Of a stretch of 64,000 nucleotides of DNA, positions 1-14,041 are shown piece by piece. The position numbers and the translations under genes were made by a program. Each line of letters begins with the position of its first letter. Position 1 is the stretch's first letter. The stretch covers positions 310,001 through 374,000 of the forward strand of contig JANTQF010000001.1 of the NCBI GenBank assembly GCA_032988165.1. Reading direction: 5' to 3'. The DNA is from Emmonsiellopsis sp. PD_33 (Eukaryota; Ascomycota; Eurotiomycetes; Onygenales; Ajellomycetaceae). The notes under the pieces were generated by a model, which was not told the origin of the DNA, did not search any database, and saw only the letters and a program-made list of their open reading frames with translations.

Positions 1-3000
1 AGCTCCAGAGTGATTCATGTGAATTTAATCAAAAGAATTGGATCCTATGGAGTTATTAATGATCCTATAGTAGCTCTGAGTTCTCATCTTCTCTACAAAT
101 TTAATATTCTAGTTTTGAATGAGAGCCTACAAGCAATTACTATCAGAATACTCCTAGTTACTAAAGAATGGATCTCTATAACTATCATCAATGGCAGTCT
201 TGCACAATCTCTTAAATGATTGACTGATTTTTAGAAGAAAGAGTCACTATTTATTAAGAGTAAAATGACTAGGACTTAGTTTCTCAAGTTTCTTCTCAGC
301 ATTATTAATACTAGTCTGTATGTTGTTGATAAGGTTTGGGAGATAACATTAAATTTAATTTAATAGTATCTTGCTCAGGTATTAGCATAGTGAGTGTATT
401 CTAACTATATTATAAGGAAGATCTTTTCAGACCCCTATGAAGAAGAACTATTATTTAGTGAAATCTCATTCTTTAATTAAAGTATTATAAGAGTTAAAAT
501 TTCTATTCCTCAACACATGCTATCTGAGTTGAAATTTGATATTATTATTGCTGATAAGGTCTATGAATTTGACTTTACTATCTGATCTGACTGGTAGTAT
601 ATCCAGTTTTATGATGAGTTCTAGAGTGTGTAGTCCCTTAAGATCAATCTTTTGAGTATGTTTTAGGATAATCTGGTTTGTAATGTTATTTTTTGCTGAG
701 ACCATGGAAATAATAATACTCCTAGTGTTGATAATATAGGATTTAATAAGATTGAAAATTAGCTTTATATTGGCTTTAGATTGTTGCCTGTTTTTAGAGT
801 GTATAAGACTAGGAAGGTTAATAAGGGTAAGTTTTAATATATGTGATTCAGATATCTTAACCTGAAGGATATGTTTTGAAAATGCATTGACTCCCCAACT
901 AATTATTATAAGATATTTCTTTACACTATTAATTACTTCTAGGAGGTTTTGAAGCCCTTCTAATGTTTCTTTAAATTATAATAGTTTGTGCTGTTGAACA
1001 CTAGCAGTATCCTTACAAGGTATAATAGAGATGAAGGTACTAGAGACTACAGTATTATAAAAGATGACCTCTGTAGCAAAATAGATACATAGAGTATCAT
1101 TTTGAGAAAATAATACTCTAGAAATTACTTCTAAAACAGAGCTTTTCCCACTGAACTAATTGCTGCAGATCACAATCTGGGGGAGGAAAATAAACTTACT
1201 GATACTCTGACAATGAAGACTATTAATTTCATCAAGTAGGATTTATGATTCTGAGGATCTTAGAATAATAAGATTTAATATGACAAGAATATTATCCATT
1301 ATGATTTTAATATATATCTGGAGCAGAAATGGTGATTTTTGGTAGAGAGTAATAGGAAAAATAGGAGGCAATAAAATACATTAGAGGGCTCAAAAGGAGA
1401 TGTATTAAAGGCTTATATCTTGAGGAAACCTTTAATACCATCCATAAATTAAGAGAAGAAGGGTGAATATAGTATAGCAAGAAAGAATCAAGCAAGGCCC
1501 TGCATATTAACAGAAAGAAAGGTGAGTTTTGATATTAATATAATATTTTTTATTAACCAGATTATGTAACTTAACATGCAGAAATTAATATCACCTCTCC
1601 CTTTAACCCCCTAATTATAATGTTCTGTTTTGATTAAATCATTTTGAAAATGCAATGAATGAAACAAAGAATATGAAGATATATAATATAAAATAATATA
1701 ATAAATGATATGAGTAGGATGAGATAGAATAATAATTATATATAAAATAAAAAGAATGAAAAAGGGGCAAAATTACAGTTAATAAGATAAATAAATATAA
1801 TTATAGATGACATGAGTCTTCAGAACTCTCTCTTTTTTCTCTCTTTCTCCTCTCTTTCTTCTCTCTTTCTCCTCTCTTTTTCCTTTCTTTATCCCCACTG
1901 GAATGTATTTGTGCTTCCTGTTGGATTCAGACAAAGTAAGGCCCCTAAGGGTGACTACAAACTAGAGGCTGTTTGTGGGTATGATAAGAAGTTTGAATTG
2001 TGCAGGTAGTTAGAAAGATAAAGGTAATAACTACCTGCAGTGAATTAGGGGATTTATTGCCTTATGAGGTAATTAGATTAAACAGGTCAGTATCTTAATA
2101 GATTAAGGAGGAGGCAGTAGGAGGAAAGATGAGATTCATATTATCTAAAAATAGAAGAATAGATTAGTAGAAGGTAGTATTAGAAATATATAGTAATTAA
2201 GATATTATATAGAAGGTAGAATTGAAGTGAACACAGAAAAATGTAATATTAAGAATCTAATTAATTATTACTAATTAATCTGGAGAATAATAAGAGAAGT
2301 AAAATTAAAAAGAAGAATAAAAATCAAAAGACATTTAAAAGATGATGCTAATATAATTACTCAAGAATGCATAAAGAATGGCTTGAAGTTGCCCTTATAA
2401 TATGAGGTACAATTAAATATCAAGTGAGTTCTAAAAACCAGGAGTTGAGTCTATAGACTCTAAAGTTGAGAGATGGAAGTATTAATTAAATTTAACATTC
2501 AACTTAGCTATGTCAAGATAATTGAGAGGAGATGTCTCAGTAAACTTAAAGTAATATGTATCATTATTCCATGGAATTATCTCACAGCATAAGAAGGGTA
2601 TAATTCTCAAGCCACACTACAAAGGCAAAGATAGGTAAAGTAGATGGGTGGATTATTTGTAAAAGATCTCATTATTTTATAGTATGAATGTCTCTAAAAC
2701 CTTATAGGTGTACTAGAAGGAATTCATTGAGATAGCCTTAAATCTATCATTTAATGTTGGCTGAATAGTTATCTATATTTTTGATTATAATTAAATAAAT
2801 TATTGCCTGATTTAGCTGGTTTTTCCATTATGAACTATTATCTGCCAGGGTCTAATATGTGCATTATTAATGGCATTATTGGGATGTGTAGAAATAAGGT
2901 CACTTAACTTGAAGATAGAAGTTATATAGATGAGGAGTTCTTTGTGATTGAGAGTAATGACTTCAAGGATATGATTATAGAACCCAATAGAAAGTATAGT

Positions 3001-6000
3001 ATCTATAGTAGTTGGTATTGAATAAAGAAGGGTACTGGTTTTAATGGAATGAGCAGAAAGATAGTATGTTAATACATCTCTAATGTAAAGATTACTCTAT
3101 TTAAGAAGACATGAATGCTTAGTTTATTTTATATGTATGAATTAGAATGTCTCTATTACTTCTAGGTTTCAGATGGAGATACTAAGTAAGAGATAATTTA
3201 TTAGCTATTTATAGATACAGCATAATATAAAGGAATATATAAAACCTATATAGACTTAAAAGTGAAGATATATATGCATAGAATACTGTTGAAATTGAGA
3301 AGTAGCTGAATGAGATCTAAAGGAAGTATGTGTCTGCATTCTTCAGGTAATTACATTTTATAAGATTGAGGATTGAATGATAAGGAGTTGATTTCCCAAA
3401 ACAACATTAAATTAGTAACTCAAGCTTTGTATTTACCAGCTATTATAAGGTTACTGGGATGATTATATGAGTAAAAGGTAGTTAGTTGAGCAGAGAGGAA
3501 TCTATAATATGTCTGAGCTATAAAGGTGGGAGTTAATTATAGTTATAAAGAAGAGAATGAATAGATAGCATACTAATTATACTATAATACTAGATTTTGA
3601 GGATGAAGTTAAGGGGTAAAAATGTTTCTTATAACTCAGGCCACTCATACAGCCAACTATACTCCTCAATTCATAAGGAGATGGATTTGTTCCATAGCCT
3701 GCTCATCAGCTTGATGCAGCCAAGAGAGTGAGGTTCAAGATGCTATAGAATTAAGTTAAGATAATTAAGATTAAATTGAATAAATAGGTCTTTAAAGTTT
3801 ATAAGGACTTTAGATTGACTTGGATATGTGATCATTTCATTTGTATTAAATGGAATTGGCTGTGAGGGGAGATGCTAGTTCTTAGAGTGTTTAGTGCAAA
3901 GTAGACAAGGGAAAAGAAAAAGTGAAGTCAGATAGATGAGAAAAGGTAATACTTGAGCTATTTATTATTATATTACTTTAATAATATAATAATAAAATCA
4001 GTAGTTTACTGATTATATGTGATGTTGAATGGTGATTAATGGGTGAGATAACTTTAATATTAATAAATAAAAAGAGAATTAAGAATAGAGAGTTAAAAGA
4101 TGAATACTAAATAATTAGTGTATCAGAGTTTAGAATAGAAGGAGAGAGAGTAGAGAGAGGAGGTTGATGAGATCCACTAAATGAAAAAAAAAAAGGGAAA
4201 AAAATAACTTTCATTGTAGATATTAAGTGGATGGTTTATATTAACAGTGGGATTAACATAAATACTACTAGAGGAGAGCTGAATGAATAGGCTATTATTA
4301 ATATTAATTTCTAACAGTATCTAATAAAAGCTTTAGGAGGGAAAGATAAGTAAGGAAAGAAAAGCAAGAAAAGAAAAGTATTATTTATAAAATAAAAAAA
4401 AATAGATCTGTAAATTACAGAAAAAAGTACTCTAAAACCAGAAAAGTGCAGATAAATAGAATTAATCAAAATGTTAAACTCATACTAGTATTCTCTTATA
4501 TTCAATGAGTTGAACATCAAGATAGTCAAAGAACTAACTAGGATCTTATAGTTTGATTATAGGAAAAGAGGAGGTAGTCTTAAAGAATTACTCAATCTTC
4601 AGAAAGGTAAATTATCTGAGAGTTTTATGTTTAACTTTATTAATTAAATTCTGAAGGGTCAAGGAGAAGACTGTGTCATACATGGTGAGTAAGATAGTAG
4701 GAATAAGTATTAATGACTTAATAGTAGGCAAATGATATAGAAAATCAGGTAGGAAAATGATATTGATTTCTTCTTATATAAAAGTTTTATTATTCTGAGA
4801 TAAGAACTTGATAAGCATCATAATATGACATTGAGAATGTAGTAGACTGATGAGTATAAATTTACTGCTAGGTAAAGAGTAAATGTATGTGTCATGTTGC
4901 AAGTTATCAGAAAATTACTGGATGATATTTTCATTTAAAGCATTAAGCATGATAATCCTGCAGACTAGGTTAGTACTATCAGCTGAGAAGAGAGGCCCTA
5001 AATTGATATATACTAGATGTTTACTATCATTAAGTAGGATGCACTCAATAAAGGTGTGATTGACTAGAGTAGAGTAGATAATAGTTGAAGTGCTATTTTA
5101 TTAGTAAATAGAGTATTTAGATTTAAGATTATATGTAGATATACTAAGACCATTAAAGTCTACTATATACACCTTGTTCTTCCCAATTAAATATGGAGTG
5201 TTCCATGGGGCTGGATAAGATCAATTCTATCTGGTTTGAAGATAGACAATGAAGATGATGCTAAGTCTGAGAGAGGAAAGAGAAACTAATAGTTAACTAG
5301 TTATTAAGATAATATATAGGTTAAGAGAATATTTAATAAACCTTTAGTGATCAGAGATGCACAAAAGACCTGCATCATTAATATATACTGTGGTGAGGAA
5401 GGGGATAATATTAAAGGAGCAAATAATCTCATAGTGCAGGCTCAGAGTATCATGATAAGCATATTAGCAGTAGATCTTGCAATCTTCAATCCAGGCTAAA
5501 TAACTCCTACCTATGAATAGTTTGAAGCTAATATCATTGAGGAATAATTGCTTCTTAGTGACTATACTGTGAGAGAAATAATGGAATGTGTTGACTAAGA
5601 AGCCTGTCAGCCTTGCAAGGTAAAAATGAAATATTAGTATATATCTAGATGCAGATATTATAGTCTCTTGGCTGATATATCTAGAGATATAAATCAGTTA
5701 GTGTATTTAGGCTAGTGATAAAGTTAATTATACTTCCCAGCCCATGATGTGGTAAAGCAATTCCAGGACATACTAACCCAGCTGAGATAGTAGACATTAA
5801 AGGGTTCAAGGTCATTAAGAATCTTAAACATGCACTCAGAAGGAAGATAATCAAGTGGATTAGCACACTTAGTGGGAGGTTCTAGTTGCTGAGTATTACT
5901 AGATGAAGAACTAAATGATAGTATTTTTTATAGATAATTTAAGAGAGAGGGGTAATAAATGAAGAGAGAGAAAAAGGTTAAAAGTATAAGTAGGAGTGTG

Positions 6001-7099
6001 ATGTAGGTCCAGTAGAGAAATAATTATAAAAAAAGAAACTTATTACTGGGCAGTTGGGGATGAGAAAAGACAGTAAATACAGTAAAATCATGGTGATGTT
6101 GAGCTATATTAAGGTTAAGTTAGATGTGATGAGTAACATAATGTGAGGCCTGACTAGATTAAAGGATTTTTATTCCTTACTGTTTTTAGTAGCAAAAATA
6201 ATGGGAGGGCAGCAAGCATGAAAAGATACTATATATGAACTGAGGTCTTCTTAATATATAGTATCATAATATGTCTAGCCTTGTTATGAGCAAAAGAGAG
6301 ATAAAAGGGATAATAGTAGATAGAACTATAAGAATAAAGAATATTTTAAAGCTAAACACTAAACAATTAGTGTATTAGGAGGTTGAAAAGCAGAGGAGAA
6401 AGTACATTTAAAAATGGAATATCATAGTATGAGAGCTATATGAAAATAGGGTGTCAGCTATGATCTGAACTGTTCTCTCATGGGAGACTTAAATAATAAG
6501 AAGATAGTGCATGGGAACTGGTAAGCTTCTAATAGGCTGTGGGGGAGCTAGGAAATAGTATTAATTAATAGTTATAATGAATAGGACTTCAAGTTCAGAA
6601 GAGGAAAGCAGACTTGTGTAGTAAGATAGATTTTAACTGTGACAGTAAAATCATGATCATGTTTGCTTGTATTGAGATTAAAATAAATGCAATATATAAC
6701 ACAAGATGTAAGCTCTGGCCTGAGTTACTAAGTATAAGTAATTTTAGTTACCTACTATTATTAGTGATATAAATCATAGGGGATAGAAGAAGAAAAAGAA
6801 TAAAGCATCAAAATTGTGCATAATAGGTGCTGTGATGAGTTGATATAATAATTTACTACACTTGATTTTTTTTTTTTTTTGCCTGTGCTTGGGACCAAAC
6901 TCTTCATCCATTTAGTGTGATGAACCACATTACTGGAAGGGGATGAGAAAAATAAAGGTGTTTAGTGTGTTTTGATAATATGATTAATATAAGATGGAAA
7001 GATATTATAGGTAGAATTACTATATGAATTATTTAAAAAAAAAAAAAGAAAGATGGGTTTAAAAGTTGAAGAGGAAAACATGAGAGTATGAATATAATA

Positions 7100-7785
7100 T
7101 ACCTGTGATTATCTGAATTATACCTCAGGGTGTTTTCTGAATGTCAGGTATAAGATCACAGTGATTTGGAAAGCTTGTAATAGATTGAATAGAGTCCAGG
7201 TAGAATATTAAGTTAATTAAGATGTCTAAATTGTTAGTAACCTGTTTGTGAAGTTAGTAATTAGTATATTAATAGAGAATGAAAGAGTGGGTTATAGAAT
7301 TGAAAAATTCAACAGTAAGATAAAGAGATGAGTGAATGAAAAGATATTTTAAGAATAAATTATATAGATGAATGATATCTATTTAGTGTTTAGTAAAGAT
7401 ATCATTACTCTATGATAAAAATATTTTAATAAGCATTAAAAATTAGATGGAAGATAGTTATCCAATGAATATGAATCCCCCATTCAATGCTTCCTGCATA
7501 TAGGAGGAGGAAGACCATGGCTAATAAAATTACTACAGGGCTTTACTACTAGAAGAATGTAAAACTCTGAGGCTGATAGCCTCAGTTGGAAGTGATTTAA
7601 TATAGAACTCTAAATGAATGATCTGTTTAGAGTTATTAAATAAAATAAGCTTAATTATCCTGGGAACTCTTTTAAATTCAAAGTATCATACCCTTACTTT
7701 GGGTATTGGGTGTGAGTAGATACAATAGCTGGATTTGAGATTATATACAGACATAGTTGGTGGCCTAAGTTAGGTGTTTAAAATA
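7100..7785 (+). repeat. Degenerate dispersed repeat family, copy 1
   Basis: This block can be followed by eye against 8,385-9,100 and 10,395-11,150, with shared landmarks in the same order: a stretch ending in GTAAGATAGAGAGATGA-like sequence, then ATATCATTACTCT, then the TTTGAGATTATA segment. Later partial copies lie at 13,230-13,724 and 22,100-23,000. Identity is modest and the differences I checked are mostly transitions. Strand is given as the direction in which the shared order reads. It is probably the coding part of an old retroelement, but no catalytic motif survives that I can name. Confidence 0.5.
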
Positions 7786-8384
7786 ACTAAAGATTATTAG
7801 TCTAGCAGTGTACTTAGCTTGAATAATAGTAGAAGAAGAGAAAATCTAAAGACCTACTAGATAATAATTGTGTTATTTTTCAGTATACTGATAGTCCTAC
7901 TTTATTAACTAACTACATGCAAGGCATGCATAATATAGGAACTAATCTGTAGTGCAGGAGATGAGTAACATGCAGATAGAAATTTACTTGAGCATAAAGA
8001 AAATAAAAATGAGAAAAGTAGGTAGTATTAGAATATGAAGTAGCTTAAAGATAGACCCTAAGTAATTAGAATATCAGAATATAAGATGAAAGTAGAAGAG
8101 AGAAATAACAATAACAAAGAGAAATATCTAATAAAATAATAATAGAATTTAAAAGAGTATTGAGTAATGAAATGCACAATTAATGCATCTAATTAGATAA
8201 GAAAAACCCTGTATAGAGCCACAGTTAGATGATAAAAAATATAAACTGTAGTAAACAGCAAATAGAAAGATATATAACAAGATACTATATCATATAAATT
8301 ATAGGAGACAAAAGAAAAACAGCAGATTTAAAAGTCCTGAAGCACAACCTATTAGTGTGGAAATGTTATGAGACAAACTATATG

Positions 8385-9440
8385 AATTATCTCTTTAAGT
8401 ATTATTTGAATGTGAGGAGTAAGATTACTGTGCTCTGAAAAGCCTATAATAAGTTGGAAGGAGTCTAATTTAAAGATTATATCAATTAAAACCTTAAACT
8501 CATTATTAATCTATTTGTACAGTTGATGATTAATAGACAGCTAGAGAATATAGTAGTAGGTTAGAGAACTCAAAAATCTAATAGTAAGATAGAGGGATAG
8601 GTGAATGAAAAGGCATTTTAAGGATAAATTATATAAATGAATAATATCTATTTGATGTTTAATAAAGATATTATTACTCTGCAGTAAAAATATTTTAATA
8701 ATCATCAGAGTTTGAATGGAAGAGAGTTAGCTAATAAACATAAATCCCATATAAAAAACTACTTTAATATATGAGAAGAAAGATTATAGCTGATAGAAAT
8801 ACTGAAGAACATCACTACTAGAAGAGTCTATAATTTTGAGGCTAATAAATATAGTATGACTTATCTGAGGCAATCTAAAGAAGATGGAGTATGATTGAAT
8901 GATCTATTCAGAGTCATTAAGTAGAATAAGTTTAATGAACATTACAGACTTAAAGAACAGTCTGTTTGATTCTAATATTATGTATGAGTAGATAAGATAG
9001 CCAGATTCAAAATTATATACTAACATGGTAGGTGACTTAAATGTGCATGTATAAAGTTTGTTTCTCCCAATCAGGTATAGAATCTGATTTTGCACAGACC
9101 ATGCTTGACCCCCTGTAAGAGGTTGAATGACTGTTCTAGGCAAATATTATTAGTAAAGTACTAATAAGTAAAATGAGAGATTTAGAGGTTATACTAGAAA
9201 TAAATAGAATAAGAAGTATGTAGGTAAAGGCACAGAACATTAGCAGTATTAATGAGAATTTTGCTTATTATAGGAGAAAAGTATGAATAAGGTTGAATCT
9301 GAGTTGATGAACTGAAGATAACACTATTAAGTATTTACTAATATAATCTACTATTAGCTACCCAGGCCATGTAATAGCCTGCTACTGCAAACAGAAAAGC
9401 TTCTGGATATTTTTATAAAATGATTTTATTTTCCTTGGAA
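8385..9440 (+). repeat. Degenerate dispersed repeat family, copy 2
   Basis: Same order of landmarks as the 7.1-kb block, extending further right through a segment reading CTACCCAGGCCATGTAATAG near 9,358. A close relative of that segment occurs at about 13,660, just before the Gypsy insertion. This copy therefore shows roughly what the interrupted copy at 13.2-13.7 kb looked like. No open reading frame of significance; the 79-codon minus-strand frame at 9,143-8,904 is taken to be chance. Confidence 0.5.
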
Positions 9441-10394
9441 AAATTGATAAGTGACTTGACTAGTATAAGATAAATAGGAAAGTCAGTATTGATAAATATA
9501 AAAAAGAGTAAATAAATAAATCACATACTTAGAGTAGTATATTGCTTGAGTCTGACTTCTAATAAAGAGAGTAGAGAGGAGAATATAAACTAGATGCAAT
9601 AATACCTCTAGCTATGATTCTAGATTTATAAGGTAGTGTATGTATTGAATGAATGGCTGATGAGTCTGAAGCAGTGAATATCATTTAATATAAGATAATG
9701 AAGAATGAGAAGAAAATAATTCTTATTTAAATAGATAATTAAGCTGATGAGATGTAAAGCCAGTGCTACTATATGAATATTTAACATTATATATGATAAG
9801 TTAGATATGGTAGTAGAAAGGCAGAACAAGAAAATGGGTAAAATAATGAACTAAAGATTATTAGCCTGAATATGAACTTATCTAATAGAATAAAATATAT
9901 AAAGTTAGAAGAAGAGGAATTAATACTGATCTTAATGATAGTAATATTAAATATTAATAATTACAAATAAAGGGAGAATGTGAGTAACAGCTGTGTTCTT
10001 TTAATCATCTAGTAACTTAGGCTGCTTTATTAACTAGTTGCAAACAGCACTTACATAATATAAGAACTCACTACTAGATGAGAAAAGAAAATAAAGAAAT
10101 TAGATAGTTACTATAATTATCAATATAATGATGTCCTCCTCTGCTGCTGCTTGCTCAAAGCTAAATTGATCTTAGCTCATAAAGATAATAAAATAAGTAA
10201 ATATAAGGGAAAAAAAAAATAGAAAGGTATAGCAGGAGATATTAGATCTTATAAAGTATAAAAGTTGGAGAGTAATGAAGAAGAAGGAAAATAGAGAGAT
10301 ATAGCATAAAATACTGTATTCTATAAAATATGGAACTTAGTGTTTTAAAAGTTAAAGATTAAAACCTGAAGTGGCATATTTAGGAGTATATCTA

Positions 10395-11420
10395 CAATTA
10401 TCTGAATGATTCCTTGAGAGGTTATTTAAATATTAGTGATATGAGTAGGATGCTCTGCAGAGCTGATAGTAAGTTAAGGATCTTTCAGAGTAAATAATGA
10501 ATTAATTGATTATCATAATGGAGAATTTGCCCCCTACAACAAGCTATTAGAAGCTAAGGTGGGAATGAAATAGTGAATTGCAGATTCCAGAGATCCTATA
10601 GTAAGATAGAGAGATGAATGAATACATACTGCCTTGAGATCTTAAAATGATTCATATATTTTGAGAAGATCTATTTGATGTATAGTAAAGGTTCTATTAC
10701 TCTGTAATAAAAATATCTGAATAAGGATTGTGTTTGCCTCATTATAATCTATTTATCTGATGAAAAGAAACCCCCTGTTTGATCCTAATTGCATATAGAA
10801 GTAGGATGAGAAGCACTGCTGAGAAAACTCTTATAATACTTAACTATTAAAAGGGTTAATAATCTTAAGATAGAATATACTGGAAATATTAGATTCAAAC
10901 AAGTCATAATAGAACTCTAAGTATATTATATGTTCAGAGTCATTATAGAGAGTAAGCTCTATAGTACTGAGATATCTTGTAAAGAAATGACATTATACCT
11001 TAACTTGTAGAATTAACTGTGAGTAAACCAGACTACTAGATTTGAGATTATAGGCTAATATAATTAATAGTAGTAGTAAATAGATGTAAAGCTTATTTTT
11101 TCCAATCAGAAAGGAAGTCTGATGTAATGGTAGAGATCAGGGTTCCCCTTCTATTAGAAGTTAAATAAATATTCTGTGAATAAATTGTTGAGTAAAGTAT
11201 TTATCAGTATAGAGAAAAAAGATGAAGTTGATGTAGAGATATATCTAAATTCTAAAGTAGATGAAAAGACACAGTAGATATCAGTAGTATTAATAAAGAC
11301 TTTATTTTGAGTATGATAGGTAAAGTGAGACAATGAAAGCTAAATTGATGAATTAAATTTAAAACTATAGACTGTTTATTAATAAATACTAGTATCATTA
11401 AGTTAGATCAGATAGTCACC
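10395..11420 (+). repeat. Degenerate dispersed repeat family, copy 3
   Basis: Third copy of the family seen at 7.1 and 8.4 kb. It keeps the ATTACTCTGTAATAAAAATAT landmark near 10,690 and the TTTGAGATTATAGGCTAATA segment near 11,040. It is more diverged than the first two copies and has no usable reading frame. Confidence 0.45.
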
Positions 11421-12340
11421 TGCTGTTGTAAAGTATAATATACTGAGAAGATTCTGGATGAGAGTTACCTTATTCTTAAAGAAGTTATAAATTGACTTGC
11501 CTGATAGGAATATGAAAGTTAGTAGCAGGAAGTATAAAAAGAGTAGATAGACAATGTATAAAGATTATTATATAGTATAACCTTGAATTTAAGTGTAATG
11601 AATATGAGTAAGTCTTTTAACTTGAGCTAGTGATATTACTAATCATACTTAGTGATTCATGCTGTAATATATTTATTCCACTCATTATTAATGAGTTTGA
11701 GGCTGTAGAGTTCACTACATGAAATGTAATGAAAGATAAGAAGAATATAATTATAATTAAGGTATTTAATGGGGCTGACAGAGTGAGAGGGTTAGGTGAT
11801 GTGAAAATCAGACATTGTAGGTAGTAGAATTAATATGTGAATGGCAAGATGCAGTAAGAAGAATAATAAGATGTATGAGATAGCTATGTAAGAAGTATTA
11901 GACTAGCTGTATGTTGAGAGGATTGAAAGAAAAAATGAAAAGCTATGTATGAAGGAATTAAAACTAATCTTGATGCTAATATGAAGGGTTGATGATTATA
12001 AATAAGAGATGATATTAAAATAGCTACTGTGAGATGACTGTGTTTCTTATATCTTATTAACTGTGTCTTTATTAATATTTAAGGTTAGGAAGGGGAGGGC
12101 ACCCTCCTGATCTAACTTAGTGAAATCATATGATCCCATTGAAGCTAGACCCCCCCCTATTTTTAGTGTATAGTAATATAATACTATCAATTAGGCCAGT
12201 TGATGCCATATAAAACTAAGAGCTCATAATTACTGAGTAGTGATGATTTGCCAGGCATTTTAAAAGCTGAAAACTGATATAGGAGGATAAGGAGAATAAA
12301 AGTAATAAGAGTAAGTAATATTAGAAGAATAAAGAATTAT

Positions 12341-12400
12341 TTAAAGATAAATACTAAATAATTAGTGTATCAGGGTGTGGGACTGAAGTAGAGGAGAGCA
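12341..12400. repeat. Short dispersed motif, four copies
   Basis: A motif reading AATACTAAATAATTAGTGTA followed by TCAG recurs at about 4,099-4,150, 6,349-6,400, 8,044-8,100 and here. Each is preceded by a purine-rich AAAG-type stretch and followed by a GA-rich stretch. The regular spacing of 2-4 kb suggests it marks one boundary, such as an LTR or untranslated leader, of the degenerate repeat family in this tract. Confidence 0.4.
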
Positions 12401-13719
12401 TTGAAAAAGTATAGAAAATTTGAATGAGAAATAAATGCTGAAAAGTATTCAAAAGTAATATAATAATTGTATAATAAATAAGAATAGTTAAACTCTGGTG
12501 AACCCTATAAGATAGAGATTAGATGAAAACTGGTATAGGAAAGAGGGGCCAGTATTAAAGGCCCAGTAAAAAATAAGCATACTAAGTATCAAAGAAGGAA
12601 ATTAAAAGCACTTTTAAAATTGGAACAACACAGTATAGAAGCTGCATGAGGTTGAAGTGTTAACTATAACTCTAACTATTCTATTATTGAAAACTTGAAT
12701 GTTAAGAAGATGGTAGATTGGGAACAGTAAACCTCTAATGAGTTATAAGGAGACTAGAAAATAGTATCAGTTGATAGTTATAGTTAACAGGGCTTCAAAG
12801 TATTCTATATGTCATAGATTATAACTAGTTAGGTCAATTAGAATGATATCAGGAAGGTCAGTGAAGAGGTTTAGAAAGAGAGAAATTAAGGAAATAAAGA
12901 GACTTATTAGCTATATAAAATAATATGAAATAATAGCATCCTTTTAATAGCTAATAAAATAGCCACTAAAATGAGGTGAGAATGTCTTAATCAACACCAT
13001 GTCTTTATATTGATAAGGGTGAGAAATAGCTGCAAATCTGCTCTTGAAAGTGGGTTTTAAGTACTCATTCTCAGATCAGATATGAGAGATTTTATCAACA
13101 ATCTTACCATTAAATGTGTTGATGATCTTAAGGCATCCATAGTGAAAATAAGCATTATCTAAGTTTAATAAGCTATAAGTGTGTGAATAAACTAGGTGCT
13201 CTGAATGATTGAGAAGGATAATTTTGATTAGAATGCAGGCATTAGAAAGATGAAAGGCAGAAACCTCATCATCAGTAACTATTTATCTATATATTTAAGT
13301 ATCAGATATAAGATTATAGGCTAACATTGTAGAGGGTTAATTGCAGTAGGTATAAAGTTTTTTATTACTAATAAAGTATGAGTAATCTCTGGTAAATAGA
13401 GACCACAATTTTACTCTATTCAGGAATTGGATACAAATACTAGGGCAGTTCTAATAGTTAGCTAGTAATAGGAATGGCAAAAAGAACTGCAATGTAGTAA
13501 ACAAAACATACTAAGGCTTGAGGTTAGTAGAAATAATGCACAGTATACTAGTAGAGTTAACCTTAATAGTATAAATAGAGAGATAGTAGATTGAGATATT
13601 AAGCTTATGTAGCCAGCTATAAAGATTTCTATTAAGAACTCTCCAATAAACTCTATCTGGAGCTACCCAGGCAGCATAGCAGCCTACTGCTGAAAAGGAT
13701 GTCATATGTGGAAAATAAT

Positions 13720-13724
13720 AATAT
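13720..13724. repeat. Target site duplication AATAT (left)
   Basis: AATAT directly precedes the left LTR at 13,725 and is repeated exactly at 21,137-21,141 after the right LTR. A 5-bp duplication is the normal signature of Gypsy-type integrases and shows that the element between is one complete insertion. Confidence 0.85.
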
Positions 13725-14021
13725 TGTGAGGGCATAAGCTGAATAGACAATATGAGGAGCTCAATAGGAGGAATAGATTGAATATAGATATAGCTAAGGT
13801 TGAAGGTAGGGTACCTGAAGGAAAGTAGTTAATTGCTGAGGTTTCTATATGTAGAAACCTCAGCAAAGGTATATATACAATTATGTGATAACATAAGAAA
13901 TGACTAAGCAAGAAGTGAGCATGGGGTATTGACATAAGAGATGGATACACTCCAGATGCATAGCATAGTTGATATGCACTAGGTGCAGTGATGATAAGGA
14001 GGTGCACACTTGTGCATGACA
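13725..14021 (-). repeat. 3' LTR of Gypsy copy 1
   Basis: A 297-bp repeat that begins TGTGAGGGC and ends CATGACA on the plus strand. It matches 20,840-21,136 end to end with no gap, and roughly 40 differences, all of them transitions as far as I could trace. It also matches 59,501-59,797. It is the 3' LTR because the element reads on the minus strand and a polypurine tract abuts it at 14,022. Confidence 0.93.
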
Positions 14022-14041
14022 ATTACTCCCCCTTTTCTTAT
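14022..14041 (-). other. Polypurine tract of Gypsy copy 1
   Basis: On the minus strand a purine run containing AAGAAAAGGGGGAG lies immediately upstream of the 3' LTR. This is the expected primer for plus-strand DNA synthesis and independently fixes the element's orientation. The equivalent run occurs next to the second copy's LTR at 59,798. Confidence 0.8.

Larger units (their letters stand above)
1..13719. repeat. AT-rich, CpG-depleted mutated repeat tract
   Basis: No intact coding region is visible. The sequence is very rich in TA, TAA and TAG and essentially lacks CG, and reading frames of over 60 codons are rare and unconvincing. Several degenerate sequence blocks recur in the same orientation: one at about 7.1-7.8, 8.4-9.1, 10.4-11.1 and 13.2-13.7 kb, and a shorter motif at about 4.1, 6.35, 8.05 and 12.35 kb. 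This looks like layered transposon copies destroyed by C-to-T mutation. A weak resemblance of the larger block to Copia-type integrase is too eroded to claim. A pyrimidine-only run lies at about 1,825-1,890. Confidence 0.75.

Noticed and set aside
6865..6940. Possible tRNA on the minus strand near a T run
   Set aside because: A B-box-like GTTTGGTCCC is present, but the A-box is poor and no acceptor stem pairs; the T run is on the wrong side for a terminator.
13702..14022. 106-codon frame across the LTR, also seen at 20.8-21.1 and 59.5-59.8 kb
   Set aside because: It recurs only because the LTR recurs; it crosses LTR borders and has no domain.
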